A stretch of DNA of 64,000 nucleotides from Novosphingobium mathurense (GTDB taxonomy: Bacteria > Pseudomonadota > Alphaproteobacteria > Sphingomonadales > Sphingomonadaceae). The position numbers were made by a program, and so were the translations under genes. Below are positions 45,279 through 54,517 of the stretch, one piece after another. The notes under the pieces are model-generated. The model ran no database searches. It saw only the letters and a list, made by a program, of their open reading frames with translations, and was not told the DNA's origin. Positions within the stretch are counted from its first letter, which is position 1. Every line of letters starts with the position of its first letter. The DNA lies in NCBI RefSeq assembly GCF_900168325.1, contig NZ_FVZE01000007.1, positions 1 to 64,000 on the forward strand, in the 5' to 3' direction.

Positions 45279-46181
45279 TCATGCCGCCAGCTCCTCGGGC
45301 TGGGGTTGCTGGGCGTGCATCCAGTCGGCTGCGGCCTGTGCCTTGCTGGCGGCGGTGAAGATGGCGCGAGGGTCGTCCTTCAGCACGCGCAACCACGATG
45401 CCACGTATGCGGCATGATCGGCGCGCGGATGGTGGGCGATCCCGAGGTCGGCGAGCACGAACGAAGCTGTCAGTTCGGCGCAGATCTCCTCGATCGCCAG
45501 ACTGTCGCGCTTGAACCTCTCGGCAAAATTGCGGTCGAGCCTGTGCTTTGCGCCCGTAGCGTGGCCGGCTTCGTGCAGAAGGGTGCCCATCTGCGCCGAT
45601 GGATCCCGAAACGAGGCAAAGATCGGCATGAAGATGTGATCAAGATCGATCCGGTAGTGCGCATCGTAGGCGCCTTCGGTGATCGGAATCTTCAGAGCCG
45701 CGACGAATGCCTCGGCATGTTCGAACCGCTCGCTCTCGGGCAATACCGCGACAGGAGCGGGCTCATAGCCCTCGACCTGTGCGAGGTTGAACACGGTGAA
45801 GGCCCGGGCGAACATGCGGCCGGGGCCGGCTTCGCCGTCGTCATGATCGTCATCGGCGCGCGATGCGGCCTGCTTCCAGAACACGACGGTGGTTCCGCGC
45901 TCACCCTTGCGGACCTGTCCGCCAAGAGCTGCCCACTGGCGATAGGTCCCCCAAAGACCACTGGAATAGCTGCTGGCTTCAGCGGCAATCCAGAGCGCCA
46001 GCACATTGACACCGCGATAGCGACGGCGGGAGGTGACGTTCTGCGGCCTCGTCGTGGCAGCGCCATCATGGTGCCAAGGCATGCGCCAGTCGCCGGCACC
46101 GGCTTCGATGGCAGAGACAATCTCGGTGGTGATGCGCGAATAGACGTCGGCTCGCGGCGTCGCAGGGTGGGATCGGGACAT
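45279..46181 (-). CDS. ardC: ArdC-type anti-restriction protein (element-borne copy)
   Basis: A 300-residue ArdC-family protein. The N-terminal ssDNA-binding domain (DUF1738-like) reads RADVYSRITTEIVSAIEAGA, then WRMPWHHDGAATTRPQNVTS and RRYRGVNVLALWIAAE. The C-terminal zinc-peptidase-like domain has HEAGH in TLLHEAGHATGAKHRLDRNF and EEICAELTASFVLADLGI. It is intact, unlike the copy split by the element, and could protect incoming single-stranded DNA from restriction. The stop is 43 bp from the left inverted repeat, so the gene is inside the element. Sequence differs clearly from the split copy (not a recent duplicate). Confidence 0.9.
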   Translation of the reverse strand: MSRSHPATPRADVYSRITTEIVSAIEAGAGDWRMPWHHDGAATTRPQNVTSRRRYRGVNVLALWIAAEASSYSSGLWGTYRQWAALGGQVRKGERGTTVVFWKQAASRADDDHDDGEAGPGRMFARAFTVFNLAQVEGYEPAPVAVLPESERFEHAEAFVAALKIPITEGAYDAHYRIDLDHIFMPIFASFRDPSAQMGTLLHEAGHATGAKHRLDRNFAERFKRDSLAIEEICAELTASFVLADLGIAHHPRADHAAYVASWLRVLKDDPRAIFTAASKAQAAADWMHAQQPQPEELAA

Positions 46182-46263
46182 GGCGGGTCTCCATGGCGGG
46201 CGGAGGGAAACTCTCTTCCGCTCCTTCAGCCCGTCACCCGCTACACGCCTCCTCTACCTCTCC

Positions 46264-46284
46264 CGCCCCGCCTGAGGCGGGGCG
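46264..46284 (-). terminator. Hairpin after the efflux operon
   Basis: CGCCCCGCC-TGA-GGCGGGGCG forms a perfect 9-bp stem between the emrB-like stop and the ardC start. There is no T run, so termination would be partial or factor-dependent. Confidence 0.5.
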
Positions 46285-46325
46285 AATGCTGCTTGGATGA
46301 ACCAGCGCTCATGAATGGCGGCGCG

Positions 46326-47855
46326 TCAATGCCCGATCGGCATCCCGCCAGTCTTCGCGGGCCGCGGGGCAAGCCAGATAAGACACGCGGCAAAGATAAG
46401 GATTGCGGTGGTCGCCCAAAAAGTGTGGATGAGCGCCATGGTTGTCGCTTCCAGGTCAACCATATTGCTGAGCACCTGCCGCACCTGGTCAGGCGGGAAG
46501 CCGAGTCCCGCAAGGCTTGCCTGCGCCGCTTCCGGCTGCAGGACTGCGACCGCGTCGCTACGCGCGAGGCGCTGGGTATCACCCCAGTAGGAAAGTGTGA
46601 TCGAGGTCGCCACGGCGGTCGCAATCGTGCGCATGAAGCTTTGAAGGCCGGCAGCCGATGCCACCTCGTTCTCATCAACCGTGTTGAGCGTCAAGGTCAT
46701 GAGCGGGAGCATCATGAAGGTGACGCCGAGTCCCTGAACGAACTGCGGCAGACTGAGGGTCCAGAAGTCCGAATCCGTCGTCCAGGTCGTGCGCAGAAGG
46801 GCCATCGCTGCGATCCAGGCAACGCCGCCTGAAACGAGGAGGCGCGGGTCGTGACGGCTCATCAGATAGGCCACAAGCGGCGCGGTGATCAGTCCGCCCA
46901 TGGCCGAAAACGATGAGGACAGACCGGCGGCGGTCGCCGGAAATCCGAGCCAGGCCTGCTGCCATTGGGGAACAATGACAAATCCCGCAAAGTATCCTGC
47001 GAAGGCGAGCGACAGCACCGTTAGGGCAACGCTGAACCCCCGGTGCCTGAGGACTCGAAGATCGACGATCGGGTGATCCTCGCCCAACTCCCAGATCACG
47101 AACACAACGAAGCCGACACATGATGCAATCGACAGCGCCACGATCATCGGGTCGGCAAACCAGTCGTGGTTGCGACCAAGGTCGAGCACCAGTTGCAGGC
47201 AGCCGACCCAGAGTATCAGCAAGGCGAGGCCGACAAAGTCGATGGGTAGTATCTGCCGCTCGGTCTCGATCGGCCTGAGCAGAGAAAATCCTACGACGAT
47301 GCACAAAATTGCAACAGGGATGTTGATCAGGAATATCCAATGCCAGGAATAATTTTCGGTGAGATAGCCGCCGATCATCGGGCCAAGAGCAGGTCCCATC
47401 AGCAGTGTAACAGCCCATAGTCCCATCGCCATATTGCGCTTCTCGGGCGGGAACACGCTGAGCAGCAGGGTTTGCGACATCGGCATCAAGAAAGCGCCGA
47501 AGATTCCCTGACCGATCCGGCTTGCCACGAGCATGCCCAAGGTCACCGAAATGCCGCAGAGAAAGGAGCAGATGCCAAACCCGACCATGCTGAACAGGAA
47601 GGTGCGCACCGACCCGAAGCGACCGGCGATCCATCCGGTCAAGGGGACGCAGATCGCCTCGGCGACCGCATAGGAGGTGATGATCCAGGCGCCTTGTTCG
47701 AGCGTGATACCGAGATTGCCCGCGACGTGCGGAATCGAGACGTTGGCGATGGTCAGGTCGAGGATGACCATGAAATTGGCCAAAGCCAGCACCAGGCCTG
47801 CGACCATTTGCCGCGACGGGGAGATCCCCGCGCTTGGGGGTGAGGGTTCGCTCAT
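46326..47855 (-). CDS. emrB: DHA2-family MFS efflux permease (EmrB-like)
   Basis: A 509-residue, 14-helix drug:H+ antiporter of the DHA2 family. Motif A-like GWIAGRFGSVRTF follows TM2, and LGPMIGGYLTENYSWHWIFL is the DHA motif-C-like region and loop before TM6. EmrB partners form a tripartite pump with a membrane fusion protein and an outer membrane channel, and both genes precede it here with a 6-nt gap or overlaps. Likely substrates are hydrophobic uncouplers or aromatic compounds; regulation by the MarR protein encoded at the other end of the operon is likely. Confidence 0.92.
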   Translation of the reverse strand: MSEPSPPSAGISPSRQMVAGLVLALANFMVILDLTIANVSIPHVAGNLGITLEQGAWIITSYAVAEAICVPLTGWIAGRFGSVRTFLFSMVGFGICSFLCGISVTLGMLVASRIGQGIFGAFLMPMSQTLLLSVFPPEKRNMAMGLWAVTLLMGPALGPMIGGYLTENYSWHWIFLINIPVAILCIVVGFSLLRPIETERQILPIDFVGLALLILWVGCLQLVLDLGRNHDWFADPMIVALSIASCVGFVVFVIWELGEDHPIVDLRVLRHRGFSVALTVLSLAFAGYFAGFVIVPQWQQAWLGFPATAAGLSSSFSAMGGLITAPLVAYLMSRHDPRLLVSGGVAWIAAMALLRTTWTTDSDFWTLSLPQFVQGLGVTFMMLPLMTLTLNTVDENEVASAAGLQSFMRTIATAVATSITLSYWGDTQRLARSDAVAVLQPEAAQASLAGLGFPPDQVRQVLSNMVDLEATTMALIHTFWATTAILIFAACLIWLAPRPAKTGGMPIGH

Positions 47856-47861
47856 TGCAGG

Positions 47862-49007
47862 TCACTGGCCCGAGACATCGATCTCGACTTCCACCGACAG
47901 CCCGACGCGCAAAGGGTGCTGACGCAGTTCGGCAGGATCGAGTTCGATCCGCACCGGCAGGCGCTGAACGGTCTTGATCCAGTTCCCGGTCGCGTTCTGC
48001 GCGGGAATGATCGCCATCGACGAGCCGGTCCCGCCGGCGAGGCCGGTGACCTTGCCGTGATAGACGACATCGCCGCCGTAGAGATCGGACTTGAGGGTCA
48101 CAGCCATGCCGGGGCGAACGCGCCCCAGTTGAACTTCTTTGAAGTTAGCATCGACGTAGAGCTTGTCGATCGGAACGATGGTCATGATCGTCTGGCCGGG
48201 GCTCAGGCGCTGGCCGACCTGGATTTGCAGGCGGCTCACCACCCCGGAGACCGGTGCTCGGATCTCGGTACGCTGGAGATCGAGCAAGGCCGCGTCAAGC
48301 CGGGCCCTGGCCGCCTGAACCGCTGGATCGGTGTCCACGCTGGAGCCGCGCACCAGGGCATCGTTGGCCGCGAGTTGCCCTTGCGCAACCCGGCGGGCTG
48401 AAGCGACTTCCGAGATGCCGCCACGTGCTGCTTCGAGCGCAGAACTTGCCGCGGAATAGGCTTTGCGCGCCTGTGTCAGTTCCTCGCCCGAGATCGCGCC
48501 GCTGGCAATGACTGCCTCCCGGCGCTGCAAATCGATCCTTGCCTTTTCGAATTCCGCCTGCGCGGTGCGAAGCCGCGCCTGGGCCTGGACGAGACCGGCG
48601 CTTGAGGTATCGATCTGGGCCGATAGCGCGCTGTTGGTCGCAACGGTCTGGCCGAATTTGCGGCGAGCAGCGGCAAGATCGGCCTCGGCCTGCGCGACGG
48701 CGATCCTGGCGTTGGCGTGATCGAGCCTGACCAGGACGTCCCCGGCCTTCACCTGCTGCGTATCTTCGACGAGCACCTCGATGGCCGATCCTGCAATCAG
48801 CGGGGTGACCTGCGCCATACGCGCGTTCACATAGGCGTTGTCGGTGCTGACATAGTTGCGAGCGACCAGCACATACCACGCACCCCAGGCAAGCGCCGCG
48901 ATTGCCAGCGCGATGGCCAGGCGCTTGAGCCACATCGTCCGGCGGGTCTTGCGAAAGGCGGACAGTTCCGGATCGACTTCGGCAGCTTGTGTCGCGGTAT
49001 CGCTCAT
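47862..49007 (-). CDS. emrA: HlyD-family membrane fusion protein (EmrA-like)
   Basis: A 381-residue periplasmic adaptor. One N-terminal membrane helix (AIALAIAALAWGAWYVLV) is followed by VSTDNAYVNARMAQVTPLIA, the first half of the lipoyl domain; two long helices form a coiled coil (about 95-215); then TEIRAPVSGVVSRLQIQVGQ closes the lipoyl domain and a beta-barrel follows. This is the classical EmrA layout. The start overlaps the outer-membrane channel gene stop by 4 nt. Confidence 0.93.
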   Translation of the reverse strand: MSDTATQAAEVDPELSAFRKTRRTMWLKRLAIALAIAALAWGAWYVLVARNYVSTDNAYVNARMAQVTPLIAGSAIEVLVEDTQQVKAGDVLVRLDHANARIAVAQAEADLAAARRKFGQTVATNSALSAQIDTSSAGLVQAQARLRTAQAEFEKARIDLQRREAVIASGAISGEELTQARKAYSAASSALEAARGGISEVASARRVAQGQLAANDALVRGSSVDTDPAVQAARARLDAALLDLQRTEIRAPVSGVVSRLQIQVGQRLSPGQTIMTIVPIDKLYVDANFKEVQLGRVRPGMAVTLKSDLYGGDVVYHGKVTGLAGGTGSSMAIIPAQNATGNWIKTVQRLPVRIELDPAELRQHPLRVGLSVEVEIDVSGQ

Positions 49008-50455
49008 TGGTCGGTCTGTCCTGATGGTTGGGTAGTGGCCGCGTCGAACCCGCCGCCCAGCGCGCGGATCAACGCCAGCGTCGCGCCGCGCTGATATGTC
49101 TCAAGGCCGATAACGGCGAGGCGAAGGTCCTGCACGCCGCGTTCGCTCGCGAGCACGTCGAGATAGCTGGCAAGCCCGGCCTCGTAGCGTGTGCGCACCA
49201 GACCGAGTGCATCTTCGTTGGCGGCCAGTGCGGTGCGGGCCGCGCGAAGCCGCTTGTCCGCCGCGTCGCGTTGGGTCACCGCGTCGGCAACTTGCTGGTA
49301 GGCGGTGACCACAGTCTGGTTGTAGTTTGCGACGGCCTCGTCATAGGCTGCCTCGGCGCTGCCATATTGCGCCTTGAGCGCGCCGCCCTGAAAGATCGGC
49401 AGACTGATTGCCGGGCCGACGCTTCCAAACAGCGAGCCGGAATCGACAAGATTGCCGAGACCCAGGGCCTGCAGGCCAATCAGCGCCCTGAGGTTGATCG
49501 AGGGAAAGAACCCGGCCCGCGCGACCTTGACCCGGCTTGCCGCCGCTTCGACCCGCTCGCGCGCGGCGACGATATCGGGACGCCGGCCGAGCAGGTCGGT
49601 GGTGACACCAGCGGGAACCCCGCCGGGCGTTGAAGGCGCCAGTGGCGGACGGGTGATCGACTGCCCCCGATCGGGGCCAGCACCCAGGAGCGCGGCCAGC
49701 TGATTGCGCCGGATGCCGATGTTCTCGTCAACTGCGGCTAGATCCTGCTCTGCTCCGGCGACCTCGGCATCGGCGCGGCGCAGACTGGCGAGGTTGTCGA
49801 GCCCGTTGCGCTGGCGCTGGGCGACAATGTCGCGCATCGCCTGGCGGTTGGCGAGCATGGCTGCGGCGTTGTCGCGCTCGCGATAATGGCGACCGAGTTC
49901 GGCATAAGCGGCGGTTATCGCAACCGACAGCACCAGGCGGGCCTGCGCCGCATCGACCGCCGCCGCTCGGGCATCCGAAGTCGCTGCCGCAAGGGCCGCC
50001 CGGTTGCGCCCCCACAGGTCGAGGTCGAAGCCGAAGCTCAGCGAAGTTTGCCCGTAATCCTTCCAGCCATCGGGCAGAAACTGCGCGGGAATGCCGTTGT
50101 TGCCGCTCTGGCGGCGCAGGCCGCCTTCGGCCTCGGCCCCAATCGAGGGGAGCCGTGCGGCCCCGACCCGCTGCGCCTCGGCTTCCGCGCGCCTGACCCG
50201 CGCCACCGCCACCGCGACCTGCGGTGAATTGGCGAGGCCTTCCTCGATCAGCGCGGTCAGTTGCGGATCGCCCGCCAAGCGCCACCATTGGTCCGGCGGC
50301 CAGGCCGTGTTGCCGCGCGCGGCGAGGGTCTGCCCCGCCTCGGTCGTCTCGGCAGTGCGCAACGCGGGCCGTGCTCCGGGATGGGAAACCGGGACGCACG
50401 CGGCCAGAGCCAGCACCAACGCTGCGCCGCCGTAGATTCGGAACCTAGCCGACAT
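49004..50455 (-). CDS. Outer-membrane efflux channel (NodT/TolC-like lipoprotein)
   Basis: A 483-residue RND/MFS outer-membrane factor. It has a lipoprotein signal (GGAALVLALAACVPVS with lipobox LAAC) and two OEP repeats rich in long helices: FLPDGWKDYGQTSLSFGFDL leads into the first strand pair and PAISLPIFQGGALKAQYGSA into the second. It would form the exit duct for the EmrAB-like pump. ATG 50455 overlaps the thioesterase stop by 11 nt, so the longer ORF to 50551 is not used. Confidence 0.92.
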   Translation of the reverse strand: MSARFRIYGGAALVLALAACVPVSHPGARPALRTAETTEAGQTLAARGNTAWPPDQWWRLAGDPQLTALIEEGLANSPQVAVAVARVRRAEAEAQRVGAARLPSIGAEAEGGLRRQSGNNGIPAQFLPDGWKDYGQTSLSFGFDLDLWGRNRAALAAATSDARAAAVDAAQARLVLSVAITAAYAELGRHYRERDNAAAMLANRQAMRDIVAQRQRNGLDNLASLRRADAEVAGAEQDLAAVDENIGIRRNQLAALLGAGPDRGQSITRPPLAPSTPGGVPAGVTTDLLGRRPDIVAARERVEAAASRVKVARAGFFPSINLRALIGLQALGLGNLVDSGSLFGSVGPAISLPIFQGGALKAQYGSAEAAYDEAVANYNQTVVTAYQQVADAVTQRDAADKRLRAARTALAANEDALGLVRTRYEAGLASYLDVLASERGVQDLRLAVIGLETYQRGATLALIRALGGGFDAATTQPSGQTDQ

Positions 50456-50858
50456 AGGCACCCCGCCCGCTGGCCAGCAATCGCCCTTCGGCATCCTCGA
50501 TGCGGGTCTCCGCGACACTGATCTGCTTGCCCAGCTTGACCACCCGCCCAATCGCGCGCAGCGGACCTGAGGTCGCAGGGCGATGGAAATCGACCCGCAT
50601 ATCGGCGGTGGCGCGCGCCGATCCGCCGAGCGCGTTGATCGTGTAAAGCCCGGTCAGGTCGATCAGCGCCGAGAGGATGCCGCCATGCGCCGATCCGATC
50701 ATCGGGTTGGAGACGATCTCGTCGCGCCACGGCATTTCAAGGATCAGCGCGTCGTCTGTCAGTTCGGCGATATCCAGCCCCAGCCATTGGTGGAACGGCG
50801 CAATGAGCAACATCGAACGGAGCTGGTCGAGGTCCATGCTTGCTGCCGGATCGTTCAT
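50445..50858 (-). CDS. PaaI-type hotdog thioesterase
   Basis: A 137-residue hotdog-fold protein: WLGLDIAELTDDALILEMPW, then the family motif NPMIGSAHGGILSALIDLTG (HGG(I/V)xxxxxD, whose Asp and Gly contact the thioester), and VDFHRPATSGPLRAIGRVVK. It would hydrolyse acyl- or aryl-CoA thioesters. Its location at the head of an efflux operon, next to a hydrolase, suggests detoxification of aromatic acid derivatives before export. Coupled by ATGA overlap to the hydrolase upstream. Confidence 0.88.
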   Translation of the reverse strand: MNDPAASMDLDQLRSMLLIAPFHQWLGLDIAELTDDALILEMPWRDEIVSNPMIGSAHGGILSALIDLTGLYTINALGGSARATADMRVDFHRPATSGPLRAIGRVVKLGKQISVAETRIEDAEGRLLASGRGAYVG

Positions 50859-51739
50859 GCCGCGACCGCCTTTCCGTGCGTGCGGACAAGGAAATCGAGG
50901 ATCGCGTCGCCAAAGGCATCGTTCTGGTCGCCGACCACCATATGCGTCGCATCGGCGATGTCACTGTAAGCGGCATGCGGCACGAGCGCGCGGAAATGCG
51001 CCACGGCTTCCGGTGACACCAGATCGCTCGATCCGCCCCTGATCAGGTGGACCGGAAGCGCAAGCCGCGATGCGGCTTCGCCCAATTCTGTGCGCCCAAA
51101 GTCGCTGCTGTCGCCGCGCTCGGCATGGCGCCGCATGATGCCGTCGATGAATGCCGGGTCCCAATGCCAGTAATAGCGCCCGTCGCCCTTCTGCCGCAGA
51201 TAGTGGGCGAGGCCGGACGACGCCTTGCGGCTTGGACGATGGGGGAGATACTCGGAGATCACGCGCGCCGCTTCCTCGGGCGAGGCAAAGCCTTCGCGGG
51301 CATGGGCAGCCATGAACCCGACTACGCGCGTAACACCGCCCGCCTCCATTTGCGGTGTGATGTCCACCAAGGTCAGCGAGGCGAAGCTGCCGGGAGCGAC
51401 CTCGCCTTCGGCCATGATCCCGGCAAGTCCGCCTAACGACGCCCCGATCAGTGCGGGCTTGCGGTCGAGCGACCCGGCAATCGCGATCAGGTCGCCCGCG
51501 AAATCGACAATGTCATAGGCTCCGTCATCGGCCCAAGCGCTGTCGCCATGACCGCGCAAATCGAGCGCGATAGCGCGAAAGCCGCAGTCGGCCAGCATCG
51601 CCGTCACCCGCTTCCACGCCCGCTTGGTCTGCCCGCCGCCGTGGGCGAGCAGCACCGGCATACCCTGCTCAGGGCCTTCGATCAGGGCGGCGATAGCATG
51701 GCCGGAATGGCCGGAGAGCGTGACGGGCGGATTCGACAT
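50855..51739 (-). CDS. Alpha/beta hydrolase
   Basis: A 294-residue alpha/beta hydrolase. VLLAHGGGQTKRAWKRV is the oxyanion HGGG-type loop, ALDLRGHGDSAW the strand beta-4 region, and LIGASLGGLAGI the nucleophile elbow (Ser in GASLGG). The late DATHMVVGDQNDAF carries the catalytic His, and SSDLVSPEAV precedes a likely acid. The substrate is unknown. First gene of the MarR-controlled operon; the operator dyad sits 9 nt upstream of its ATG. Confidence 0.88.
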   Translation of the reverse strand: MSNPPVTLSGHSGHAIAALIEGPEQGMPVLLAHGGGQTKRAWKRVTAMLADCGFRAIALDLRGHGDSAWADDGAYDIVDFAGDLIAIAGSLDRKPALIGASLGGLAGIMAEGEVAPGSFASLTLVDITPQMEAGGVTRVVGFMAAHAREGFASPEEAARVISEYLPHRPSRKASSGLAHYLRQKGDGRYYWHWDPAFIDGIMRRHAERGDSSDFGRTELGEAASRLALPVHLIRGGSSDLVSPEAVAHFRALVPHAAYSDIADATHMVVGDQNDAFGDAILDFLVRTHGKAVAA

Positions 51740-51748
51740 GCTTTTATC

Positions 51749-51772
51749 TTACTGTATGATGCCTTACAGTAA
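51749..51772. promoter_or_regulatory. MarR operator between hydrolase and marR
   Basis: TTACTGTA (51749-51756) and TACAGTAA (51765-51772) form a perfect 8-bp dyad in the only divergent promoter region of the efflux unit. The size and position fit a MarR dimer site. Confidence 0.75.
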
Positions 51773-51800
51773 AGGCTGTCCTTTTGGTCAATCGGAAGCT

Positions 51801-52259
51801 ATGAGCTGTGGCATGGCGAACACGTCCGACCAGCAGAGCTACCTCACCGAGGCCGATGGGCTGGTGTTCCTGGTTGAGGAGGTTCCGCGCAAGCTGCGCC
51901 GCGTGTTCGATTCCTCGACCGCGAAGTTCGGGCTGACCCGAACCCAATGGCGCGCTCTCGCCTATATCTTCCGCACGCCCGGTCTGACCCAGACCGAGCT
52001 GGCCAAATGCCTCGAACTGGAACGCGCCAGCGTCGGTCACGTCATCGACCAACTCGAAAAGGCGGATTACGTCGAGCGCCGGGCTGTGGAAGGCAATCGG
52101 CGGGTGTGGACCTTGCACCTGCGTCCTAAGGCGATCGGCATCCTGCCCGCGCTCAGAGCGGAAGCCGATGTGGTCTATGAACGGTTGCTCGCCGGCATAT
52201 CGGGCGATGAAGTTGCCGTGTTCAAGCGACTTCTGGCCACCATGTCCGCCAATCTGTAG
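51801..52259 (+). CDS. MarR-family transcriptional repressor
   Basis: A 152-residue MarR protein: FGLTRTQWRALAYIFRTPGL and TQTELAKCLELERASVGHVI (helix-turn-helix), then DQLEKADYVERRAVEGNRRV as the wing with the usual DxR-like turn replaced by EGNRR. Divergent from the hydrolase-efflux operon with a perfect dyad between them, so it probably represses both and is relieved by a phenolic ligand. ATG 51801 is used; ATG 51813 is an alternative. Confidence 0.9.
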   Translation: MSCGMANTSDQQSYLTEADGLVFLVEEVPRKLRRVFDSSTAKFGLTRTQWRALAYIFRTPGLTQTELAKCLELERASVGHVIDQLEKADYVERRAVEGNRRVWTLHLRPKAIGILPALRAEADVVYERLLAGISGDEVAVFKRLLATMSANL

Positions 52260-52348
52260 CCTTCACGCTGGCTGCGGCCGCCAGCTGGAATGTCGACGCC
52301 GCAAGACCAGGACGGCTTCCCCTGGACGCTTGCGGGGGATTATCAGCC

Positions 52349-54517
52349 TTACTTCGCTTCGGGACCGATCTGCGACAGGATCCTCTCGATCCTTGCCACC
52401 TCGGCCTGAAGCGTCACCCGTTGCGGTTCTGGAAGCCGCTTCTCGCGCAGCAACAGCCGCGCCTCGTCAGCTCCGCACTGCCAGGCCGGGCGATGCCGTT
52501 CGACAATACAGGCATTGGGGCAGCGGACCGGCTCGCACATGGCGATCATTGGTCCGGTGGCACCCGGTTCCGAAATGCGGTTGAGGCACAGGGCAGTTGC
52601 CGGATCAAAGAAGCAATCGGCCAGCGGGCCGACATGCAATGTCCGCGCGAGACTGCCGAGCATCGTGCGCAGGCGGGGCCGGTCGGCAATCATGGCAGGT
52701 AGCGGCGCCAACTCGTGGCCAACAGTATCGAGTGCGGCTCCGATCCTGTTCGCGGCAGGTCCGCCAAGGCGCGCACCACCTTGCCGCTCGTCGAAGTAGA
52801 CGAGGATATCGTCGATCTGGCCAAGCGCGCGCTGGGCTTCGATCTCTCCGCGAAATCCGGACCGGCTGCTGCCGGCATAGCCTTCAAACGCCGCAACGCT
52901 GGCGTGCTTGTACTGGATCATGCCGGCAATCGTCCCAAAGGGCCGGTTGGCGATGTGCCAGGCAATGGTCCGGCGAAACTGGCGTGTGGTCAGCCGCCAG
53001 GGCGCGCCATTGGGTCCGGCAGGAATGATCGGTGCCTCAGCCGTTCCGAACCGGTCGTTGAGATGATCGCGAAACCGGTTGAGTTGCCGGACGATCTCGG
53101 CAGAAATGTGCGTCTTGGTGTTGGCCCGAAGCGCGAGGACCGGCCACAAAGTCGTTGTCCCGCGCGCTTGCCCCGCCCGCGCGGACAGGCGTTCGAGGAC
53201 AGCGATGGCTTCGGCGACCGGCGCGATCGTGACCCACTCGGTCTCCTCGCCGCCGCCGCGCTTGCCCTTGTAAGCGGTGGACTTGATGCCATGCCGCAAG
53301 ATCGCACCGTCTTCTGATCTGGTGATGGACAGGCATCCCTGCTTCATCGCCTGGATCTCGCTGTCCCGCATGCCTGAGAGGTAGGCGCAGACGACGTAGG
53401 CTGCCGACTGCAGCATGACCTCTTCGAGAGCCAGGACCTTGGCATCGAAGCGGGTACGCCAGAGCAGGCCGGTATCGGGATCGGCCGAAATGGCCGTATC
53501 CATCCCGCCAATCTCGGTGCCGAGTTCTGCTACGGCGGCGGCGATGAGGTCCGGCGCGCCGGTGGTCAGGCCAAGGTGCATGGCCGGTTCGGCCTGCGCG
53601 TCGATGCCGGCATGGAGGTGGATCAGGTGGTAGTTGATGGGCGGCGTGACTTCCCCGGTGTGCGGATCTGTCCGCGTTGTGCCGTTGTGTGGGGTGGTCC
53701 AGATCGGAATCCCGCGACCTTGTCGCTGCAAAGCTGCCACATAGGCGATGAGGCGTTGGCGTTGCCGAAAACGGCGAGCAGCGGGATCAAGCCCTTCCTC
53801 AGCGGTGATCAGACAGTTGCGCGTTGCTTCGAGGCGGTCGAGTTCCGCCCGCGCGGCGAGGATGTCATCTGCATAGCAGGTCACGTAGCGCAGCGACCAG
53901 GCGAGCAGCGGGGTGATGATCGCTTCCGGAATGCGCGGCGTCCGGTTCTCTCCGGCGACGTACTTTGCTCCCGCAACCGAGAAAGGGCTGCGCCCCGGCC
54001 ACGGTTCAAAGGACAGGCGCGCAGTCGGCAGATGGTGCCGCAACTCATGCAGGTCGAAGATTATCCGCAGCAGCGCTGCCGCCGCAACCGGACGCAGTCC
54101 GGCAAGGCGCAAAGAGCGGGCGTAGCGATCAGCCAACGACTGATCGACCCGGCCGAGATCGAAACGACCCAGCTGAGCCTTCACGAAGTCGAAAAAGCGC
54201 AAGGTCCGGTTGGCCTCACCGCGCACCCCCGCCGGCTCAAGCCGTGAACGGTGCCCGGGTAGATCGACATTGAGACGCGCATGAAGAATCTGGCGCAGGG
54301 CATCGGCGATGGATGGGTCGTCGATACCATCGAAATGTACCGTGATATGGCAGCGCCGGGCGTTGTCGCGAAACACGCCGGGAGCCAGATCCCAGACCGG
54401 ATCGCCGTATCGCGAGATATGCGCGCGATCGACCCCAGGGCGGAGCGGTGCGGAGATGAGCACCGGGAGGGCGTCACGTTCATTGCAGCTGTCGGCGAGC
54501 AGCTGGAGAGGGGTCAT
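52349..54517 (-). CDS. Tyrosine recombinase, third member of the trio
   Basis: A 722-residue tyrosine recombinase. The catalytic domain shows YLSGMRDSEIQAM (first Arg), LTTRQFRRTIAWHIANRP (box II, with Arg where the first His of HxxR is usual) and MIQYKHASVAAFEGYAG (Tyr). A Cys-rich stretch near the end (MCEPVRCPNACIVERHRPAW) may bind zinc. The start overlaps the second recombinase by ATGA. Such large recombinases in sets of three move as a unit; each probably has a distinct role in synapsis or cleavage. Confidence 0.85.
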   Translation of the reverse strand: MTPLQLLADSCNERDALPVLISAPLRPGVDRAHISRYGDPVWDLAPGVFRDNARRCHITVHFDGIDDPSIADALRQILHARLNVDLPGHRSRLEPAGVRGEANRTLRFFDFVKAQLGRFDLGRVDQSLADRYARSLRLAGLRPVAAAALLRIIFDLHELRHHLPTARLSFEPWPGRSPFSVAGAKYVAGENRTPRIPEAIITPLLAWSLRYVTCYADDILAARAELDRLEATRNCLITAEEGLDPAARRFRQRQRLIAYVAALQRQGRGIPIWTTPHNGTTRTDPHTGEVTPPINYHLIHLHAGIDAQAEPAMHLGLTTGAPDLIAAAVAELGTEIGGMDTAISADPDTGLLWRTRFDAKVLALEEVMLQSAAYVVCAYLSGMRDSEIQAMKQGCLSITRSEDGAILRHGIKSTAYKGKRGGGEETEWVTIAPVAEAIAVLERLSARAGQARGTTTLWPVLALRANTKTHISAEIVRQLNRFRDHLNDRFGTAEAPIIPAGPNGAPWRLTTRQFRRTIAWHIANRPFGTIAGMIQYKHASVAAFEGYAGSSRSGFRGEIEAQRALGQIDDILVYFDERQGGARLGGPAANRIGAALDTVGHELAPLPAMIADRPRLRTMLGSLARTLHVGPLADCFFDPATALCLNRISEPGATGPMIAMCEPVRCPNACIVERHRPAWQCGADEARLLLREKRLPEPQRVTLQAEVARIERILSQIGPEAK

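Noticed and set aside
52260..52348. Left boundary of a trio-only element just downstream of the third recombinase
   Set aside because: No copy of the TATC..GACAGTC terminal repeat is present here; the matching repeat is at 45224, so the larger segment is preferred.
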